In this document: positions 7,840 through 17,825 of the stretch, piece after piece | Numbering within the stretch: the first letter of the stretch is position 1 | How the letters are laid out: each line of letters starts with the position of its first letter | Assembly: GCF_000425745.1 (NCBI RefSeq) | Contig: NZ_AUEA01000009.1 | Span: 62,001 to 126,000 of the forward strand | Length of the DNA: 64,000 bases | Reading direction: 5' to 3' | Source of the DNA: Pseudomonas cremoricolorata DSM 17059 = NBRC 16634 | Lineage (GTDB): Bacteria > Pseudomonadota > Gammaproteobacteria > Pseudomonadales > Pseudomonadaceae | Program-made: the position numbers and the translations under genes | The notes under the pieces: generated by a model | Databases searched by the model: none | What the model saw: the letters and a program-made list of their open reading frames with translations, nothing else | What the model was told of the DNA's origin: nothing

Positions 7840-9714
7840 TCAGATACGGAACGTACCGACCAGATGCTTGAGGCGTCCGGCCTGTTGTTCGAGGTCCGAA
7901 CAGGCGCGCAGGGTGGCTTGCAGGTTCTCTACGCCTTCCTGGTTGAGCAGGTTGATCTCGCTGATGTCGATGTTGATCGCCTCGACCACGGCGGTCTGTT
8001 CCTCGGTGGCGGTGGCCACCGACTGGTTCATGCCGTCGATTTCGCCGATGCGCTCGGTGACGCTGCCCAGGCGCTCGCCGGCCTGGTTGGCGATGTTGAC
8101 GCTGTCCTGGCTGTGGCGCTGGCTCTGGTCCATGGTTTCGACCGAGGCACGTGCGCCGACCTGCAGCTCTTCGATCATGGTCTGCACCTGTTGCGCCGAT
8201 TCCTGGGTGCGATGGGCCAGGTTGCGCACTTCATCGGCGACCACGGCGAAACCGCGTCCGGCCTCGCCGGCGCGGGCGGCTTCGATAGCGGCGTTGAGCG
8301 CCAGCAGGTTGGTCTGCTGCGAGATGCTGGTGATGACCTCAAGAATCTGGCCGATGTTCACGGTCTTGCCGTTGAGGGTCTCGATGTGGCCGCTGGAGGT
8401 GACGATCAGGTCCGACAGGCGGGTCATGGCCTGGATATTGCGCTCCACCACCTGCTGGCCTTCCTCGGCCAGCACCCGCGCCGAGCTTGCATGCTGCGAG
8501 GCCAGGGCGGCGTTGCCGGCAATTTCCTGGGCCGCCGCGCCGAGCTCATTGATTGCCGCTGCGACGCTGTTGGTGCGGTTGCTCTGTTCGTCGGAATTGC
8601 TCATCGAGGAGTTGGACGCGCTGATCACCCGCAGCGCAACTTCATTGACCTGCTGGGTTGCCGAGGCGACTTCGCGAATCGAGCCGTGAATACGCTCGAC
8701 GAAGCGGTTGAAGGCGTTGCCCAGGATGCCGAATTCGTCATGGTGCTGCACATCCAGGCGCCGGGTCAGGTCACCTTCGCCTTCGGCGATGTTCTCCATG
8801 GCGCGGGTCATCACATGCAGCGGGCGCATCAGCACGCGAATCAGCAGTCCCAGCAAGGCGATGATGATCACCACCGCCACCAGCGTGGCGATCACCGCCG
8901 AGGTGCGCAGGGTGCTGAGCATGGCGAAGGCTTTGTCTTTGTCCACCGACAGGCCGATGTACCAGTTGGCCGTGGGCAGGCCGCTGATGGGGGTGAAGCT
9001 GAGCAGGCGGGTTTCGCCGTTGGCGCTGACTTCAGTGAGCTGGTTGGTCAGCTTCGGGGTGTTCTGCGGGAAGGCGTCGCTGAGCGATTTCATCACCAGC
9101 TCCTTGTCCGGATGGACGAGGATCTTGCCCTGGTCGCTGACCAGGAAGGCGTAGCCCATGCCGCCGAAGTTCAGCGAGTTGATGATCTTCACCAGACCGT
9201 CCAGGGCCAGGTCGCCACCCACCACACCGTCGCTGGCCGAGACCTTGCTGAGGATGCCGATGACCATCTGCTGGGTGGTCAGGTCGATGTAGGGCTCGGT
9301 GAGGATCGCGCCGCTGGCGGCCATGCCGTCCTTGTACCAGGGGCGAACCCGCGGGTCGTATCCGTCGGGCATCTTGGCATCGGGGCGCACGGTGAAGCGG
9401 CCGTCGGGCTGGCCCAGGTAGACGGTCAGAAAGCTCGAGGTCAGGGCTTGCTGACCCATCAGTTGCGCCGCTTCGCCAGGGTTCTGCGCGATGTTCTGCG
9501 CCAGGCTCTCGACCAGACGAATGCGCCCGTCGAACAGGCTGCGCACGTTAGTCGCGGTGGATTGGCCCATCTCGTTCAAGTAGCTCTGGAGGTTGGCACG
9601 CAGGGCGTTGCGTTGCAGGTAATCGTTGAACAGGGTGAACAGGGTGAAGGCAACGATCACGATCAATGAGGCAGCGATCAGGATCTTGTGGCTGAAACGA
9701 AGGCTCTTGCGCAT
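7840..9714 (-). CDS. Methyl-accepting chemotaxis protein, dCache type (McpG-like)
   Basis: 624-residue inner-membrane chemoreceptor. TM1 is at about 11-30 and a periplasmic double-Cache sensor domain spans about 31-275, with [12 protein letters not shown] near residue 120. That is the Y..R..WY pattern of amino-acid-type dCache domains. TM2 is near 280-300, followed by HAMP and the cytoplasmic signalling domain, whose hairpin contains [20 protein letters not shown] and [13 protein letters not shown]. In P. putida, a receptor next to this phosphate-transporter neighbourhood is the GABA receptor McpG (from memory). The ligand motif is compatible, so GABA or another amino acid is a reasonable guess. 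GAGGA precedes the ATG at 9714. Confidence 0.92.
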   Translation of the reverse strand: MRKSLRFSHKILIAASLIVIVAFTLFTLFNDYLQRNALRANLQSYLNEMGQSTATNVRSLFDGRIRLVESLAQNIAQNPGEAAQLMGQQALTSSFLTVYLGQPDGRFTVRPDAKMPDGYDPRVRPWYKDGMAASGAILTEPYIDLTTQQMVIGILSKVSASDGVVGGDLALDGLVKIINSLNFGGMGYAFLVSDQGKILVHPDKELVMKSLSDAFPQNTPKLTNQLTEVSANGETRLLSFTPISGLPTANWYIGLSVDKDKAFAMLSTLRTSAVIATLVAVVIIIALLGLLIRVLMRPLHVMTRAMENIAEGEGDLTRRLDVQHHDEFGILGNAFNRFVERIHGSIREVASATQQVNEVALRVISASNSSMSNSDEQSNRTNSVAAAINELGAAAQEIAGNAALASQHASSARVLAEEGQQVVERNIQAMTRLSDLIVTSSGHIETLNGKTVNIGQILEVITSISQQTNLLALNAAIEAARAGEAGRGFAVVADEVRNLAHRTQESAQQVQTMIEELQVGARASVETMDQSQRHSQDSVNIANQAGERLGSVTERIGEIDGMNQSVATATEEQTAVVEAINIDISEINLLNQEGVENLQATLRACSDLEQQAGRLKHLVGTFRI

Positions 9715-9945
9715 GGCGTCCTCGGGTCCGCTTGGCTGTCTATCGGTTTGGCATCTGCCACACAGGGCACGCCAGACGCCACGCTGCGTGCTGCGCAGGG
9801 GCGGTCAGAGACAGGTATCGGCCGGCAGAGGCGCAAGCTTGAGCGGTTTCTTCGAGGGAAGGGAGTTGCGAAGGGCGGGGCGCTGGGCTGCGCCTTCAGG
9901 CCACTTCCAGGCGCGCGCTGGAGGTGGCCTGACATGCGAGCAGGC

Positions 9946-11418
9946 TTAGCCGATCGCCAGGGTCGCCAGCCAGAACAGGCCAGCGGCAAGGGCTACGGTG
10001 GCGGGCAGGGTCAGCACCCAGGCCAGCAGGATGGTCTTGATGGTGCCGCCTTGCAGGCCGCTCTTGTTGGCGACCATGGTGCCGGCAACGCCGGAAGACA
10101 GCACGTGGGTGGTCGACACCGGCAGGCTGAAGATGTTGGCCATGCCGATGGCGCAGGCTGCGGTGATCTGCGCCGACATGCCCTGGGCGTAGGTCATGCC
10201 TTGCTTGCCGATTTTCTCACCGACGGTCAGTACCACGCGGCGCCAGCCGACCATGGTGCCCAGGCCCAGAGCCAGGGCGACGGCAACGATCACCCAGAAC
10301 GGCGCGTACTCGGTGGTAGCGGTGAGGTCCTTGCGCAGCTTGTCGAGGTCGGCACGTTCGCGGGCGTCGAGGCCTGGCAGTTTGCTGACCTTTTTCGCGG
10401 TGTCGTCCAGGCACAGCAGGTAACGACGCACTTCCACGCGCTTTTCGGCGCCCAGGTCGTGGTAGTCGGTCACCCCTTGCAGCGAGGTCTGCAGCGCACT
10501 GATGGTCGGCTCGGTCTGCTGCGGGTTGCAGCTGAACTGCTCGGGCAGGTCACCGGAGCGCGCCTTGCCCAGGGCCAGGTACTCGCCCAGGGTGGCTTCG
10601 TTGCGCTGGTAGAACTGGCTCAGGTGCAGGGTGGCGTCGCGGGTGCGCTCGATCTGGTAGGTGCTGCTGCCCAGGTCGAGCACGAACTGCGCCGGGACGA
10701 TACCGATCAGCACCAGCATGATCAGGCCGATGCCTTTCTGACCATCGTTGGAGCCGTGCACGAAGCTTACGGCCATGGCCGAAACCACCAGCACCATGCG
10801 GTTCCAGAAGGGCGGGTGCTTCTTGTCGTCGAGCTTGCGCCGCTGATCCGGGGTCTTGTGCATCTTCGACAGCGGACGCCACCACTTCAGGCCCAGCAGC
10901 ACCAGCGCGGCGACGATGAAGCCGGCCAGTGGCGAGAACACCAGCGACAGGCCGATGTCGATCGCTTTCTGCCAGTTAACCCCATCACCCAGCGGGATGT
11001 GGTTGATCAGCGCGTTGGCCAGGCCTACGCCGAGGATCGAGCCGATCAGCGTGTGCGAGCTGGAAGCGGGGATGCCGAAGTACCAGGTGCCCAGGTTCCA
11101 GGTGATGGCGGCGGCCAGCAACGAGAAGACCATCGCCAGACCGTGGCCGGTGTTGACGTTGATCAGCAGCTCGACAGGCAGCAGGTGGACGATGGCATAG
11201 GCCACGCCAACGCCTCCGAGCAGCACGCCAAGGAAGTTGAACACCCCGGAAAAGAACACGGCCAGGTGCGGCGGCATGGCTTTGGTGTAGATGACGGTAG
11301 CTACCGCGTTGGCGGTGTCATGAAAGCCATTGATGAACTCGAAGGCGAGCACAAAGGTCAGTGCGAGCACCAGGCTCACGGCTACCCAGGCGTCCAGTCC
11401 GCTGAATAAATCGATCAT
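9946..11418 (-). CDS. pit: Low-affinity inorganic phosphate transporter (PiT family)
   Basis: 490-residue polytopic transporter exchanging metal-phosphate or phosphate with protons across the inner membrane. Both inverted PiT signature repeats are visible: EFINGFHDTANAVATVIYT near residue 27 and SFVHGSNDGQKGIGLI near residue 215. IPASSSHTLIGS and LPVSTTHVLSS, the paired S/T-H motifs of PiT proteins, are also present. A soluble helical insertion of about 120 residues after the second signature matches the longer E. coli PitA-type proteins. The ribosome binding site of the ATG at 11418 is weak. It is separate from the phoX locus later in the window. Confidence 0.94.
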   Translation of the reverse strand: MIDLFSGLDAWVAVSLVLALTFVLAFEFINGFHDTANAVATVIYTKAMPPHLAVFFSGVFNFLGVLLGGVGVAYAIVHLLPVELLINVNTGHGLAMVFSLLAAAITWNLGTWYFGIPASSSHTLIGSILGVGLANALINHIPLGDGVNWQKAIDIGLSLVFSPLAGFIVAALVLLGLKWWRPLSKMHKTPDQRRKLDDKKHPPFWNRMVLVVSAMAVSFVHGSNDGQKGIGLIMLVLIGIVPAQFVLDLGSSTYQIERTRDATLHLSQFYQRNEATLGEYLALGKARSGDLPEQFSCNPQQTEPTISALQTSLQGVTDYHDLGAEKRVEVRRYLLCLDDTAKKVSKLPGLDARERADLDKLRKDLTATTEYAPFWVIVAVALALGLGTMVGWRRVVLTVGEKIGKQGMTYAQGMSAQITAACAIGMANIFSLPVSTTHVLSSGVAGTMVANKSGLQGGTIKTILLAWVLTLPATVALAAGLFWLATLAIG

Positions 11419-11725
11419 GAAAGGTTTTCTGGCGGTCGAAAGGGGGGCGGATTATGCCAGAAAACCATGACAATCGAAGCACCCGCTTGGACTCAAAAAG
11501 CCTGTGCGAAGTCACGCGGGCGGCTGCGGACTTCGACCCGGTTCCATTAGAACTACGCCGAGCTGCGCTGCAACGTATTGAAAACCTTTGAAATGATGGG
11601 AAAACCCGACCCTTGCGGTTTTTAAAACGCTTGTATGAAATTTGTATAAAAGCGTGTCTGCAGACCGGGTTTTGACGCAATCACAGGCTCATCCGAAGAG
11701 GTTTTTCAACTCGCGTTGACCTGCA
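11419..11725. other. Intergenic region upstream of pit
   Basis: No gene is supported. The stretch is AT-richer than its surroundings around 11590-11660 and probably holds the leftward pit promoter; on the minus strand there is a TATACAAATTTCATACAAG-like segment. The region also lies downstream of the small gene ending at 11726. I see no convincing Pho box. Confidence 0.5.
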
Positions 11726-11926
11726 TCAGGGTTTGTCGCTACGCAGTTCCTTTTCCATCTTGTCCAGCTCTTCGGCGAAGGCCTGGTCATGAACAGTGGC
11801 GCGTTTGCGCCAGGGTTTGCGCTCGGGGTCAGGTTGCGCGGCATAGGTGGTGACTTCGCCACCGTAGACTCCGGTATAACGCTCGGCTTGGCGCTCAAGT
11901 TCAGCGCGAAGTTCTTCTTTGGTCAC
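11726..11926 (-). CDS. Small conserved charged protein, unknown function
   Basis: 66-residue highly charged protein starting VTKEELRAELERQAERYTGV and ending in EELDKMEKELRSDKP. The composition (Glu, Lys, Arg) and helical heptads suggest a short helical cytosolic protein. I chose GTG 11926 with an AGGTAAG site seven bases upstream; the longer open frame to 12019 has a non-protein-like N-terminus. No motif is recognised. It lies alone between pit and the pca region. Confidence 0.72.
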   Translation of the reverse strand: MTKEELRAELERQAERYTGVYGGEVTTYAAQPDPERKPWRKRATVHDQAFAEELDKMEKELRSDKP

Positions 11927-12296
11927 AGTCTTACCTGTCAGTTGTAAATGACGCCCTGCAGGCGAGCACCCGTGAGTGGGTGGCGCAGGGAGAGGTGTTG
12001 CGAAACCTTGCCAATACACTTGTGCAAGGCGCTCGTTCGGCTGGCTCGAGAACGACAGGCGCGCTACGCATCACTGCGCCTCAGGCCCGCTGGCCGGCAA
12101 ACACTGGGCAGTGCCCGGCGATACACGCTAACGACGAACGAAGCTGATTATAACCATCGATTCATTGAAGACCAGTCCCCCAGACTTGGGCGCAGTGCTC
12201 TCGGCCGATGAAGTTGTAATCACATAAGTACGCGGTAACAGCGTGAATGAAACTTTCGAGTGGGCACGAAGATAGAAAGTTCGAGCAAGGGGCAGA
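11927..12296. other. Intergenic region with no recognised gene
   Basis: No coding region has a credible start or composition. It contains two imperfect copies of a GAAA(C)TTTCGAG-like element near 12248-12290 and otherwise no clear signal. The candidate small RNA begins just to its right. Confidence 0.5.
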
Positions 12297-12388
12297 AATG
12301 AAAACGGCCTCGCGCAAGAGCGAGGCCGCTGCCTTGAAGCTTCCACGGTGGGTACCTGACCAGTCTCTCCAAAGAAGCCACATGGGCA
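12297..12388 (-). ncRNA. Candidate small RNA divergent from pcaR
   Basis: On the minus strand a -35-like TTGACC (12417-12422) and a -10-like TATACC (12396-12401), with a 15-base spacer, precede about 90 bases. These end in an intrinsic terminator: a perfect 9-bp stem CGGCCTCGC / GCGAGGCCG at 12305-12328 with a six-base loop, followed by TTTTCATTT. No open frame of convincing coding character lies between them. The promoter abuts the PcaR palindrome at 12424-12455, so PcaR could affect it. The short spacer and lack of a family match keep confidence moderate; it could instead be a terminated leader fragment. Confidence 0.4.
12305..12328 (-). terminator. Intrinsic terminator of candidate small RNA
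   Basis: CGGCCTCGC and GCGAGGCCG form a perfect 9-bp stem around a six-base loop. On the minus strand it is followed by TTTTCATTT; on the plus strand no T-run follows, so it points leftward. Confidence 0.8.
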
Positions 12389-12423
12389 CGAGAAAGGTAT
12401 AAGCAATCGTGTCGCCGGTCAAT

Positions 12424-12455
12424 TGCGATTATCGGTCGTTTGTCCGATAATCGCA
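12424..12455. promoter_or_regulatory. PcaR-type operator upstream of pcaR
   Basis: Perfect 12-bp inverted repeat TGCGATTATCGG (12424-12435) and CCGATAATCGCA (12444-12455), separated by eight bases. Each arm contains CGATWATCG, itself nearly palindromic and matching the GTTCGATAATCGCAC element reported for PcaR in P. putida (from memory). It lies about 45 bases before the pcaR start codon and next to the divergent small-RNA promoter, so autoregulation is likely. Confidence 0.75.
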
Positions 12456-12497
12456 CAAAGCAGTGAAATTCAAGCACCGATTTTTTGAGGCCGCCCC

Positions 12498-13364
12498 GTG
12501 AGCGATGAAACCCCCGAAGCCGCTGCAACCCCCGCATCGCGCACTGGCGCGGCCATGGCCCCGCCTATCGTTGCGTCCCCAGCCAAGCGTATCCAGGCCT
12601 TCACCGGTGATCCGGATTTCATGACCTCTCTGGCGCGAGGCCTGGCGGTGATCCAAGCCTTCCAGGAACGCAAGCGCCACCTGACCATCGCGCAGATCAG
12701 CCACCGCACGGAAATCCCCCGCGCGGCGGTCAGGCGCTGCCTGCACACACTGATCAAGCTTGGCTATGCCACCACCAATGGCCGCACTTACTCGCTGCTG
12801 CCCAAGGTGCTGACCCTGGGGCACGCCTATCTGTCGTCGACGCCGCTGGCGGTGTCGGCACAGCCGTACCTGGACCGCATCAGCGAAGCGCTCCACGAGG
12901 CGGCCAACATGGCCACACTCGAAGGCGATGACATTCTCTATATCGCCCGCTCGGCGACGGTCGAACGACTGATTTCGGTCGACCTTTCGGTCGGCGGTCG
13001 ACTGCCCGCCTATTGCACTTCCATGGGCCGCATCATGCTCGCTGCACTGGATGACGCCAGCCTGCACGAATACCTCGAGCGCGCCGACCTCAAGCCGCGC
13101 ACCAGCCGTACCCTGCATGACGCCGATTCGCTGTTCGCCTGCATCCAGCAGGTCCGTGAGCAGGGCTGGTGCGTGGTCGATCAGGAGCTCGAGCAAGGTT
13201 TGCGCTCGATCGCCGTGCCGATCTACGACGCCTCCGGCCAGGTGCTGGCGGCGCTGAACGTCAGTACCCATGTCGGCCGCGTCAGTCGCAGCGAACTCGA
13301 ACAGCGCTTCCTGCCGATCTTGCTGTCGACCAGCCAGGACCTGTGCCACCAACTGTTCGGTTGA
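12498..13364 (+). CDS. pcaR: IclR-family regulator of the beta-ketoadipate pathway
   Basis: 288-residue IclR-type regulator. After a 40-residue Ala/Pro-rich arm comes the winged helix-turn-helix (SLARGLAVIQAFQERKRHLT to HTLIKLGYATT, about residues 43-95). The C-terminal effector domain includes STPLAVSAQPYLDRI, GRLPAYCTSMGRIMLAAL and GWCVVDQELEQGLRSIAVPI. PcaR binds beta-ketoadipate and activates the pca genes. Start is GTG 12498 with GAGG eight bases upstream. It sits immediately before pcaIJ, with PcaR palindromes on both its own and the pcaI upstream regions. Confidence 0.95.
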   Translation: MSDETPEAAATPASRTGAAMAPPIVASPAKRIQAFTGDPDFMTSLARGLAVIQAFQERKRHLTIAQISHRTEIPRAAVRRCLHTLIKLGYATTNGRTYSLLPKVLTLGHAYLSSTPLAVSAQPYLDRISEALHEAANMATLEGDDILYIARSATVERLISVDLSVGGRLPAYCTSMGRIMLAALDDASLHEYLERADLKPRTSRTLHDADSLFACIQQVREQGWCVVDQELEQGLRSIAVPIYDASGQVLAALNVSTHVGRVSRSELEQRFLPILLSTSQDLCHQLFG

Positions 13365-13400
13365 GCGGCAGTGCAGCAGTGAGTGGGTCACTCACTTAGC

Positions 13401-13434
13401 GTTCGATAATCGCCCATATACGCGATTATCGGAT
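13401..13434. promoter_or_regulatory. PcaR operator upstream of pcaI
   Basis: GTTCGATAATCGC (13401-13413) and GCGATTATCGGAT (13422-13434) form an inverted repeat with an eight-base spacer. The core 10 bases of each arm are perfectly complementary. The left arm is nearly identical to the PcaR site known upstream of P. putida pcaI. It lies about 100 bases before the pcaI ATG. Confidence 0.8.
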
Positions 13435-13531
13435 TGTCCTGTCCGGGTCAGTCTCCTTACTCTCAAGCCATCGCACAGCGGCGTTGCCAGCGCGGCCCGC
13501 TGCCCCGACTCGTCCTGACCAGGAGTCTCCA

Positions 13532-14392
13532 ATGGCTGCAATCCTTTCGCTGCGCGATGCCGTGCAGCAGTTCGTCCACGATGGCGACACCGTCGCCCTG
13601 GAAGGTTTCACGCACCTGATTCCGACCGCTGCCGGTCATGAAATCATTCGTCAGAACAAGCGCGACCTGACCTTGGTGCGCATGACCCCGGACCTGATCT
13701 ACGACCAGTTGATCGGCGCCGGTTGCGCCAGGCGCCTGGTGTTCTCCTGGGGCGGCAACCCCGGCGTCGGCTCGTTGCACCGTCTGCGTGACGCCGTCGA
13801 GAAACAATGGCCGCACGCCATCGAGATCGAAGAACACAGCCACGCGGATCTTGCCAACGCCTACGTTGCCGGCGCTTCCGGCCTGCCGTTCGCGGTACTG
13901 CGTGCCTATGCCGGCTCCGACCTGCCCAAGGTCAACCCGCTTATCAAGAGCGTGACCTGCCCGTTCACCGGTGAAGTGCTGGCGGCGGTGCCGTCGGTGC
14001 GCCCGGACGTCACGGTGATTCACGCGCAGAAGGCCGACCGCAAGGGCAACGTGCTGCTGTGGGGCATTCTAGGCGTGCAGAAGGAGGCGGCCCTGGCAGC
14101 CAAGCGCTGCATCGTCACGGTCGAGGAAATCGTCGACGACCTCAATGCACCGATGAACGCCTGCGTGTTGCCCACCTGGGCGCTCAGTGCGGTGTGCCTG
14201 GTGCCTGGTGGTGCGCACCCGTCCTACGCCCACGGCTATTACGAGCGCGACAACCGCTTCTACCAGGCCTGGGACCCGATTGCCCGCAGCCGCGAGGCGT
14301 TCAGCGCCTGGGTCGACACGTATATTCGCGGCACCGCCGATTTCGACGCATTCAAGGCCAAGCTGGCCAGCACCGTGGAGGCCGCACAATGA
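13532..14392 (+). CDS. pcaI: 3-oxoadipate CoA-transferase subunit A
   Basis: 286-residue alpha subunit of the succinyl-CoA:3-oxoadipate CoA-transferase, the penultimate step of the beta-ketoadipate pathway. The sequence follows the CoA-transferase family I / glutaconate-CoA-transferase alpha type: MAAILSLRDAVQQFVHDGDT, EGFTHLIPTAAGHEII, FSWGGNPGVGSLHRL and VTVIHAQKADRKGN. It is longer than the compact 231-residue PcaI of P. putida KT2440, so it belongs to the alternative GctA-like subtype. ATG 13532 follows AGGAG. Its stop overlaps the pcaJ start by 4 bases (ATGA). Confidence 0.93.
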   Translation: MAAILSLRDAVQQFVHDGDTVALEGFTHLIPTAAGHEIIRQNKRDLTLVRMTPDLIYDQLIGAGCARRLVFSWGGNPGVGSLHRLRDAVEKQWPHAIEIEEHSHADLANAYVAGASGLPFAVLRAYAGSDLPKVNPLIKSVTCPFTGEVLAAVPSVRPDVTVIHAQKADRKGNVLLWGILGVQKEAALAAKRCIVTVEEIVDDLNAPMNACVLPTWALSAVCLVPGGAHPSYAHGYYERDNRFYQAWDPIARSREAFSAWVDTYIRGTADFDAFKAKLASTVEAAQ

Positions 14393-15168
14393 GCTACTCG
14401 ACCGCAGAAATGATGACCGTCGCCGCGGCCCGCCGCCTGCGCAATGGTGCAGTGTGCTTCGTCGGCATCGGCCTGCCTTCGAAGGCGGCCAACCTGGCGC
14501 GGCTGACCTCATCGCCGGATGTGGTGCTGATCTACGAGTCCGGCCCGATTGGCGCCAAGCCGAGCGTGCTGCCGCTGTCGATCGGCGACGGTGAACTGGC
14601 CGAGACCGCCGACACCGTGGTGCCGACCGGGGAAATCTTCCGCTACTGGCTGCAAGGCGGGCGAATTGACGTCGGTTTCCTCGGCGCCGCCCAGGTCGAC
14701 CGCTTCGGCAACATCAACACCACCGTGGTGGGCGACTACCACGCGCCGCGCACGCGTCTGCCCGGTGCCGGCGGCGCTCCGGAAATTGCAGGTTCGGCCA
14801 AGCAAGTGCTGATCATCCTCAAGCAATCGCCGCGCGCTTTCGTGGAAAAACTCGACTTCATCACCTCGGTAGGCCATGGCGAAGGCGGCGACTCGCGCAA
14901 GCGCCTGGGACTGCCCGGGGCAGGGCCGGTGGGCATCATCACCGACCTGTGCATCATGGAGCCGGAAGCCGGCAGCAACGAATTTGTGGTGACCTCGATG
15001 CACCCCGGTGTCACCCGCGAGCAGATCGTCGCCGCCACCGGCTGGGCTGTGCGCTTCGCTGATGACCTGCAGCACACCGCTGCGCCCAGCGACACCGAGC
15101 TGTCGGCGCTGCGCGACCTTGAAGCCCGTACCGCCCAGGCCCATGGCCAGGCGCCAGGAGAAGCCTGA
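14389..15168 (+). CDS. pcaJ: 3-oxoadipate CoA-transferase subunit B
   Basis: 259-residue beta subunit partnering PcaI. The motif LIYESGPIGAKP near residue 50 contains the Glu expected to form the glutamyl-CoA intermediate in this family. GFLGAAQVDRFGNINTT and TDLCIMEPEAGSNEF are further family signatures. Translation is coupled at both ends: 4 bases overlap with pcaI and 1 base with pcaF. Like PcaI, it is of the GctB-like subtype. Confidence 0.93.
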   Translation: MSYSTAEMMTVAAARRLRNGAVCFVGIGLPSKAANLARLTSSPDVVLIYESGPIGAKPSVLPLSIGDGELAETADTVVPTGEIFRYWLQGGRIDVGFLGAAQVDRFGNINTTVVGDYHAPRTRLPGAGGAPEIAGSAKQVLIILKQSPRAFVEKLDFITSVGHGEGGDSRKRLGLPGAGPVGIITDLCIMEPEAGSNEFVVTSMHPGVTREQIVAATGWAVRFADDLQHTAAPSDTELSALRDLEARTAQAHGQAPGEA

Positions 15169-16376
15169 TGCGTGACGTATTCATCTGCGATGCCGTGCGT
15201 ACCCCCATTGGCCGTTTCGGCGGCGCCCTGGCTACGGTACGTGCCGACGACCTGGCGGCGGTTCCGCTCAAGGCGCTGATCGAGCGCAACCCCGGCGTGC
15301 AGTGGGCGCAGCTCGACGAGGTGTTCCTCGGCTGCGCCAACCAGGCCGGTGAAGACAACCGCAACGTCGCGCGCATGGCGCTGCTGCTGGCCGGCTTGCC
15401 GGAGACGGTGCCGGGGGTGACCCTCAATCGCCTGTGCGCCTCGGGGCTGGATGCCATTGGTACGGCGTTCCGGGCCATCGCCAGTGGCGAGATGGAGCTG
15501 GCGATCGCTGGCGGGGTCGAGTCGATGTCGCGTGCGCCATTCGTCATGGGCAAGGCTGAAAGTGGCTACTCGCGCAACATGAAACTGGAAGACACGACCA
15601 TCGGCTGGCGCTTCGTCAATCCGCTGATGCAGCAGCAGTACGGCGTCGATGCCATGCCGCAAACCGCTGACAACGTCGCCGACGACTACCAGGTGTCGCG
15701 TGCCGATCAAGATGCCTTCGCCCTGCGCAGCCAACAGAGGGCCGCCGCGGCCCAGGCGGCGGGGTACTTCGCGCAAGAGATCGTCCCGGTGCGCATCGCC
15801 CTGCGCAAAGGCGAAACCCTGGTCGAGCACGACGAGCACCTGCGCCCTGATACCACGCTCGAAGCGCTGAGCCGGCTCAAGCCGGTCAACGGCGCGGACA
15901 AGACCGTCACCGCTGGCAACGCCTCGGGGGTCAACGACGGCGCTGCGGCGCTGATTCTGGCCTCGGCCGAAGCGGTGAAGCGCCATGGCCTGACGCCCCG
16001 CGCCCGCGTGCTGGGCATGGCCAGCGCGGCGGTGGCACCCCGGGTGATGGGCATCGGCCCGGTGCCTGCGGTGCGCAAGCTGACCGAACGGCTGGGCCTG
16101 GCGATGAGCGATTTCGACGTCATCGAGCTCAACGAGGCCTTCGCCAGCCAAGGGCTGGCCGTGTTGCGCGAGCTGGGCGTCGCCGACGACGCGCCGCAGG
16201 TCAACCCCAACGGCGGCGCCATTGCCCTGGGGCATCCGCTGGGCATGAGCGGCGCACGTCTGGTGTTGACCGCGCTGCATCAGCTGGAAAAGAGCGGCGG
16301 GCGCAAAGGATTGGCGACCATGTGCGTGGGCGTCGGCCAGGGGCTGGCGCTGGCGATCGAGCGGGTCGAGGGCTGA
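15168..16376 (+). CDS. pcaF: 3-oxoadipyl-CoA thiolase
   Basis: 402-residue acetyl-CoA acyltransferase cleaving 3-oxoadipyl-CoA to succinyl-CoA and acetyl-CoA, the final beta-ketoadipate pathway step. Thiolase signatures: [12 protein letters not shown] with the nucleophilic Cys near residue 90, [41 protein letters not shown] with the catalytic His, and [12 protein letters not shown] with the second catalytic Cys. The ATG at 15168 overlaps the pcaJ stop. The [20 protein letters not shown] segment is typical of the PcaF subgroup rather than biosynthetic thiolases. Confidence 0.95.
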   Translation: MRDVFICDAVRTPIGRFGGALATVRADDLAAVPLKALIERNPGVQWAQLDEVFLGCANQAGEDNRNVARMALLLAGLPETVPGVTLNRLCASGLDAIGTAFRAIASGEMELAIAGGVESMSRAPFVMGKAESGYSRNMKLEDTTIGWRFVNPLMQQQYGVDAMPQTADNVADDYQVSRADQDAFALRSQQRAAAAQAAGYFAQEIVPVRIALRKGETLVEHDEHLRPDTTLEALSRLKPVNGADKTVTAGNASGVNDGAAALILASAEAVKRHGLTPRARVLGMASAAVAPRVMGIGPVPAVRKLTERLGLAMSDFDVIELNEAFASQGLAVLRELGVADDAPQVNPNGGAIALGHPLGMSGARLVLTALHQLEKSGGRKGLATMCVGVGQGLALAIERVEG

Positions 16377-16497
16377 GGGTCTGACTCCAGGGGCTGGGGG
16401 CTGAGGCTCGCCAGCCCCATGCAAGCGGCTCCTGAGGAACGACTTTGTTACCGACTGTGTCTAGAGTTGACCGTGAATCCCTAGGAGCATCTGCGCC

Positions 16498-17787
16498 ATG
16501 ACCTCAACCTATTACACTGGCGAAGAGCGCAAGAAGCGCGTTTTCGCCATCGTCGGTGCCTCGTCAGGCAACCTGGTGGAGTGGTTCGACTTCTACGTCT
16601 ACGCCTTCTGCGCCATCTACTTCGCCCCAGCCTTCTTCCCGTCGGATGACCCTACCGTGCAGTTGCTCAACACCGCCGGGGTATTCGCTGCGGGCTTTCT
16701 GATGCGCCCCATCGGTGGCTGGATCTTCGGCCGTCTGGCCGACCGCCACGGGCGCAAGAATTCGCTGATGATCTCGGTGCTGATGATGTGCGCCGGCTCG
16801 CTGATGATCGCCTGCCTGCCGACCTACGCCAGCATCGGCACCTGGGCGCCGGCGCTGCTGCTGTTGGCGCGGCTGATTCAGGGGCTGTCGGTGGGTGGTG
16901 AATATGGCACCACGGCCACGTACATGAGTGAGGTCGCGCTGCGCGGTCAGCGCGGCTTCTTCGCATCGTTCCAGTACGTCACGCTGATCGGCGGGCAATT
17001 GCTCGCGGTGTTGGTGGTGGTGATCCTGCAGCAGTTGCTGAGCGACGAAGAACTGCGTGCCTGGGGCTGGCGCATTCCGTTCGTGGTCGGCGCCGTGGCT
17101 GCGGTCATCTCGCTGATGCTGCGCCGTTCGCTGGAAGAAACCAGCAGCGCCGAAACCCGCCAGGACAAGGACGCCGGCTCCATTGGCGGGCTGTTCCGCA
17201 ACCATGGCGCGGCGTTCATCACCGTGCTCGGCTACACCGCAGGTGGTTCGCTGATCTTCTACACCTTCACCACCTACATGCAGAAGTTTCTGGTCAACAC
17301 CGCCGGCATGCCGGCCAAGAGCGCCAGCTACGTGATGACCGGCGCGCTGTTCCTGTTCATGCTCATGCAGCCGCTGTTCGGCATGCTCTCCGACCGCATC
17401 GGCCGGCGTAACTCGATGCTGCTGTTCGGCGCCCTGGGCACCTTGTTCACCGTGCCGTTGCTGATGGCACTGAAAACCGTGACCAGCCCGTTCCTGGCCT
17501 TCGTGCTGGTGACTGTGGCGCTGTGCATCGTCAGCCTCTACACCTCGATCAGCGGTCTGGTCAAAGCCGAGATGTTCCCGCCACAAGTGCGCGCGCTGGG
17601 CGTGGGCCTGGCCTACGCGGTGGCCAACGCCATGTTCGGCGGCTCGGCTGAATACGTGGCGTTGAACCTGAAGTCGATGGGTATCGAAAACAGCTTCTAC
17701 TGGTACGTCACCGCGATGATGGCCGTGGCCTTCCTGTTCAGCCTGCGCCTGCCCAAGCAGGCGGCGTACCTGCATGACGATCACTGA
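16498..17787 (+). CDS. pcaT: MHS-family MFS transporter (PcaT-like dicarboxylate uptake)
   Basis: 429-residue, about 12-TM major facilitator of the metabolite:H+ symporter family. [14 protein letters not shown] in TM1, [15 protein letters not shown] between TM2 and TM3, and [15 protein letters not shown] in TM4-5 are the family hallmarks. Position between pcaF and pcaD matches pcaT of other pseudomonads, a proposed carrier for beta-ketoadipate or related dicarboxylates. The 121-base gap after pcaF may contain a secondary promoter. Substrate is inferred from context. Confidence 0.88.
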   Translation: MTSTYYTGEERKKRVFAIVGASSGNLVEWFDFYVYAFCAIYFAPAFFPSDDPTVQLLNTAGVFAAGFLMRPIGGWIFGRLADRHGRKNSLMISVLMMCAGSLMIACLPTYASIGTWAPALLLLARLIQGLSVGGEYGTTATYMSEVALRGQRGFFASFQYVTLIGGQLLAVLVVVILQQLLSDEELRAWGWRIPFVVGAVAAVISLMLRRSLEETSSAETRQDKDAGSIGGLFRNHGAAFITVLGYTAGGSLIFYTFTTYMQKFLVNTAGMPAKSASYVMTGALFLFMLMQPLFGMLSDRIGRRNSMLLFGALGTLFTVPLLMALKTVTSPFLAFVLVTVALCIVSLYTSISGLVKAEMFPPQVRALGVGLAYAVANAMFGGSAEYVALNLKSMGIENSFYWYVTAMMAVAFLFSLRLPKQAAYLHDDH

Positions 17788-17825
17788 CACCTAACTTCAA
17801 CCTGCTTAGCCTCAAGGAGACCACC

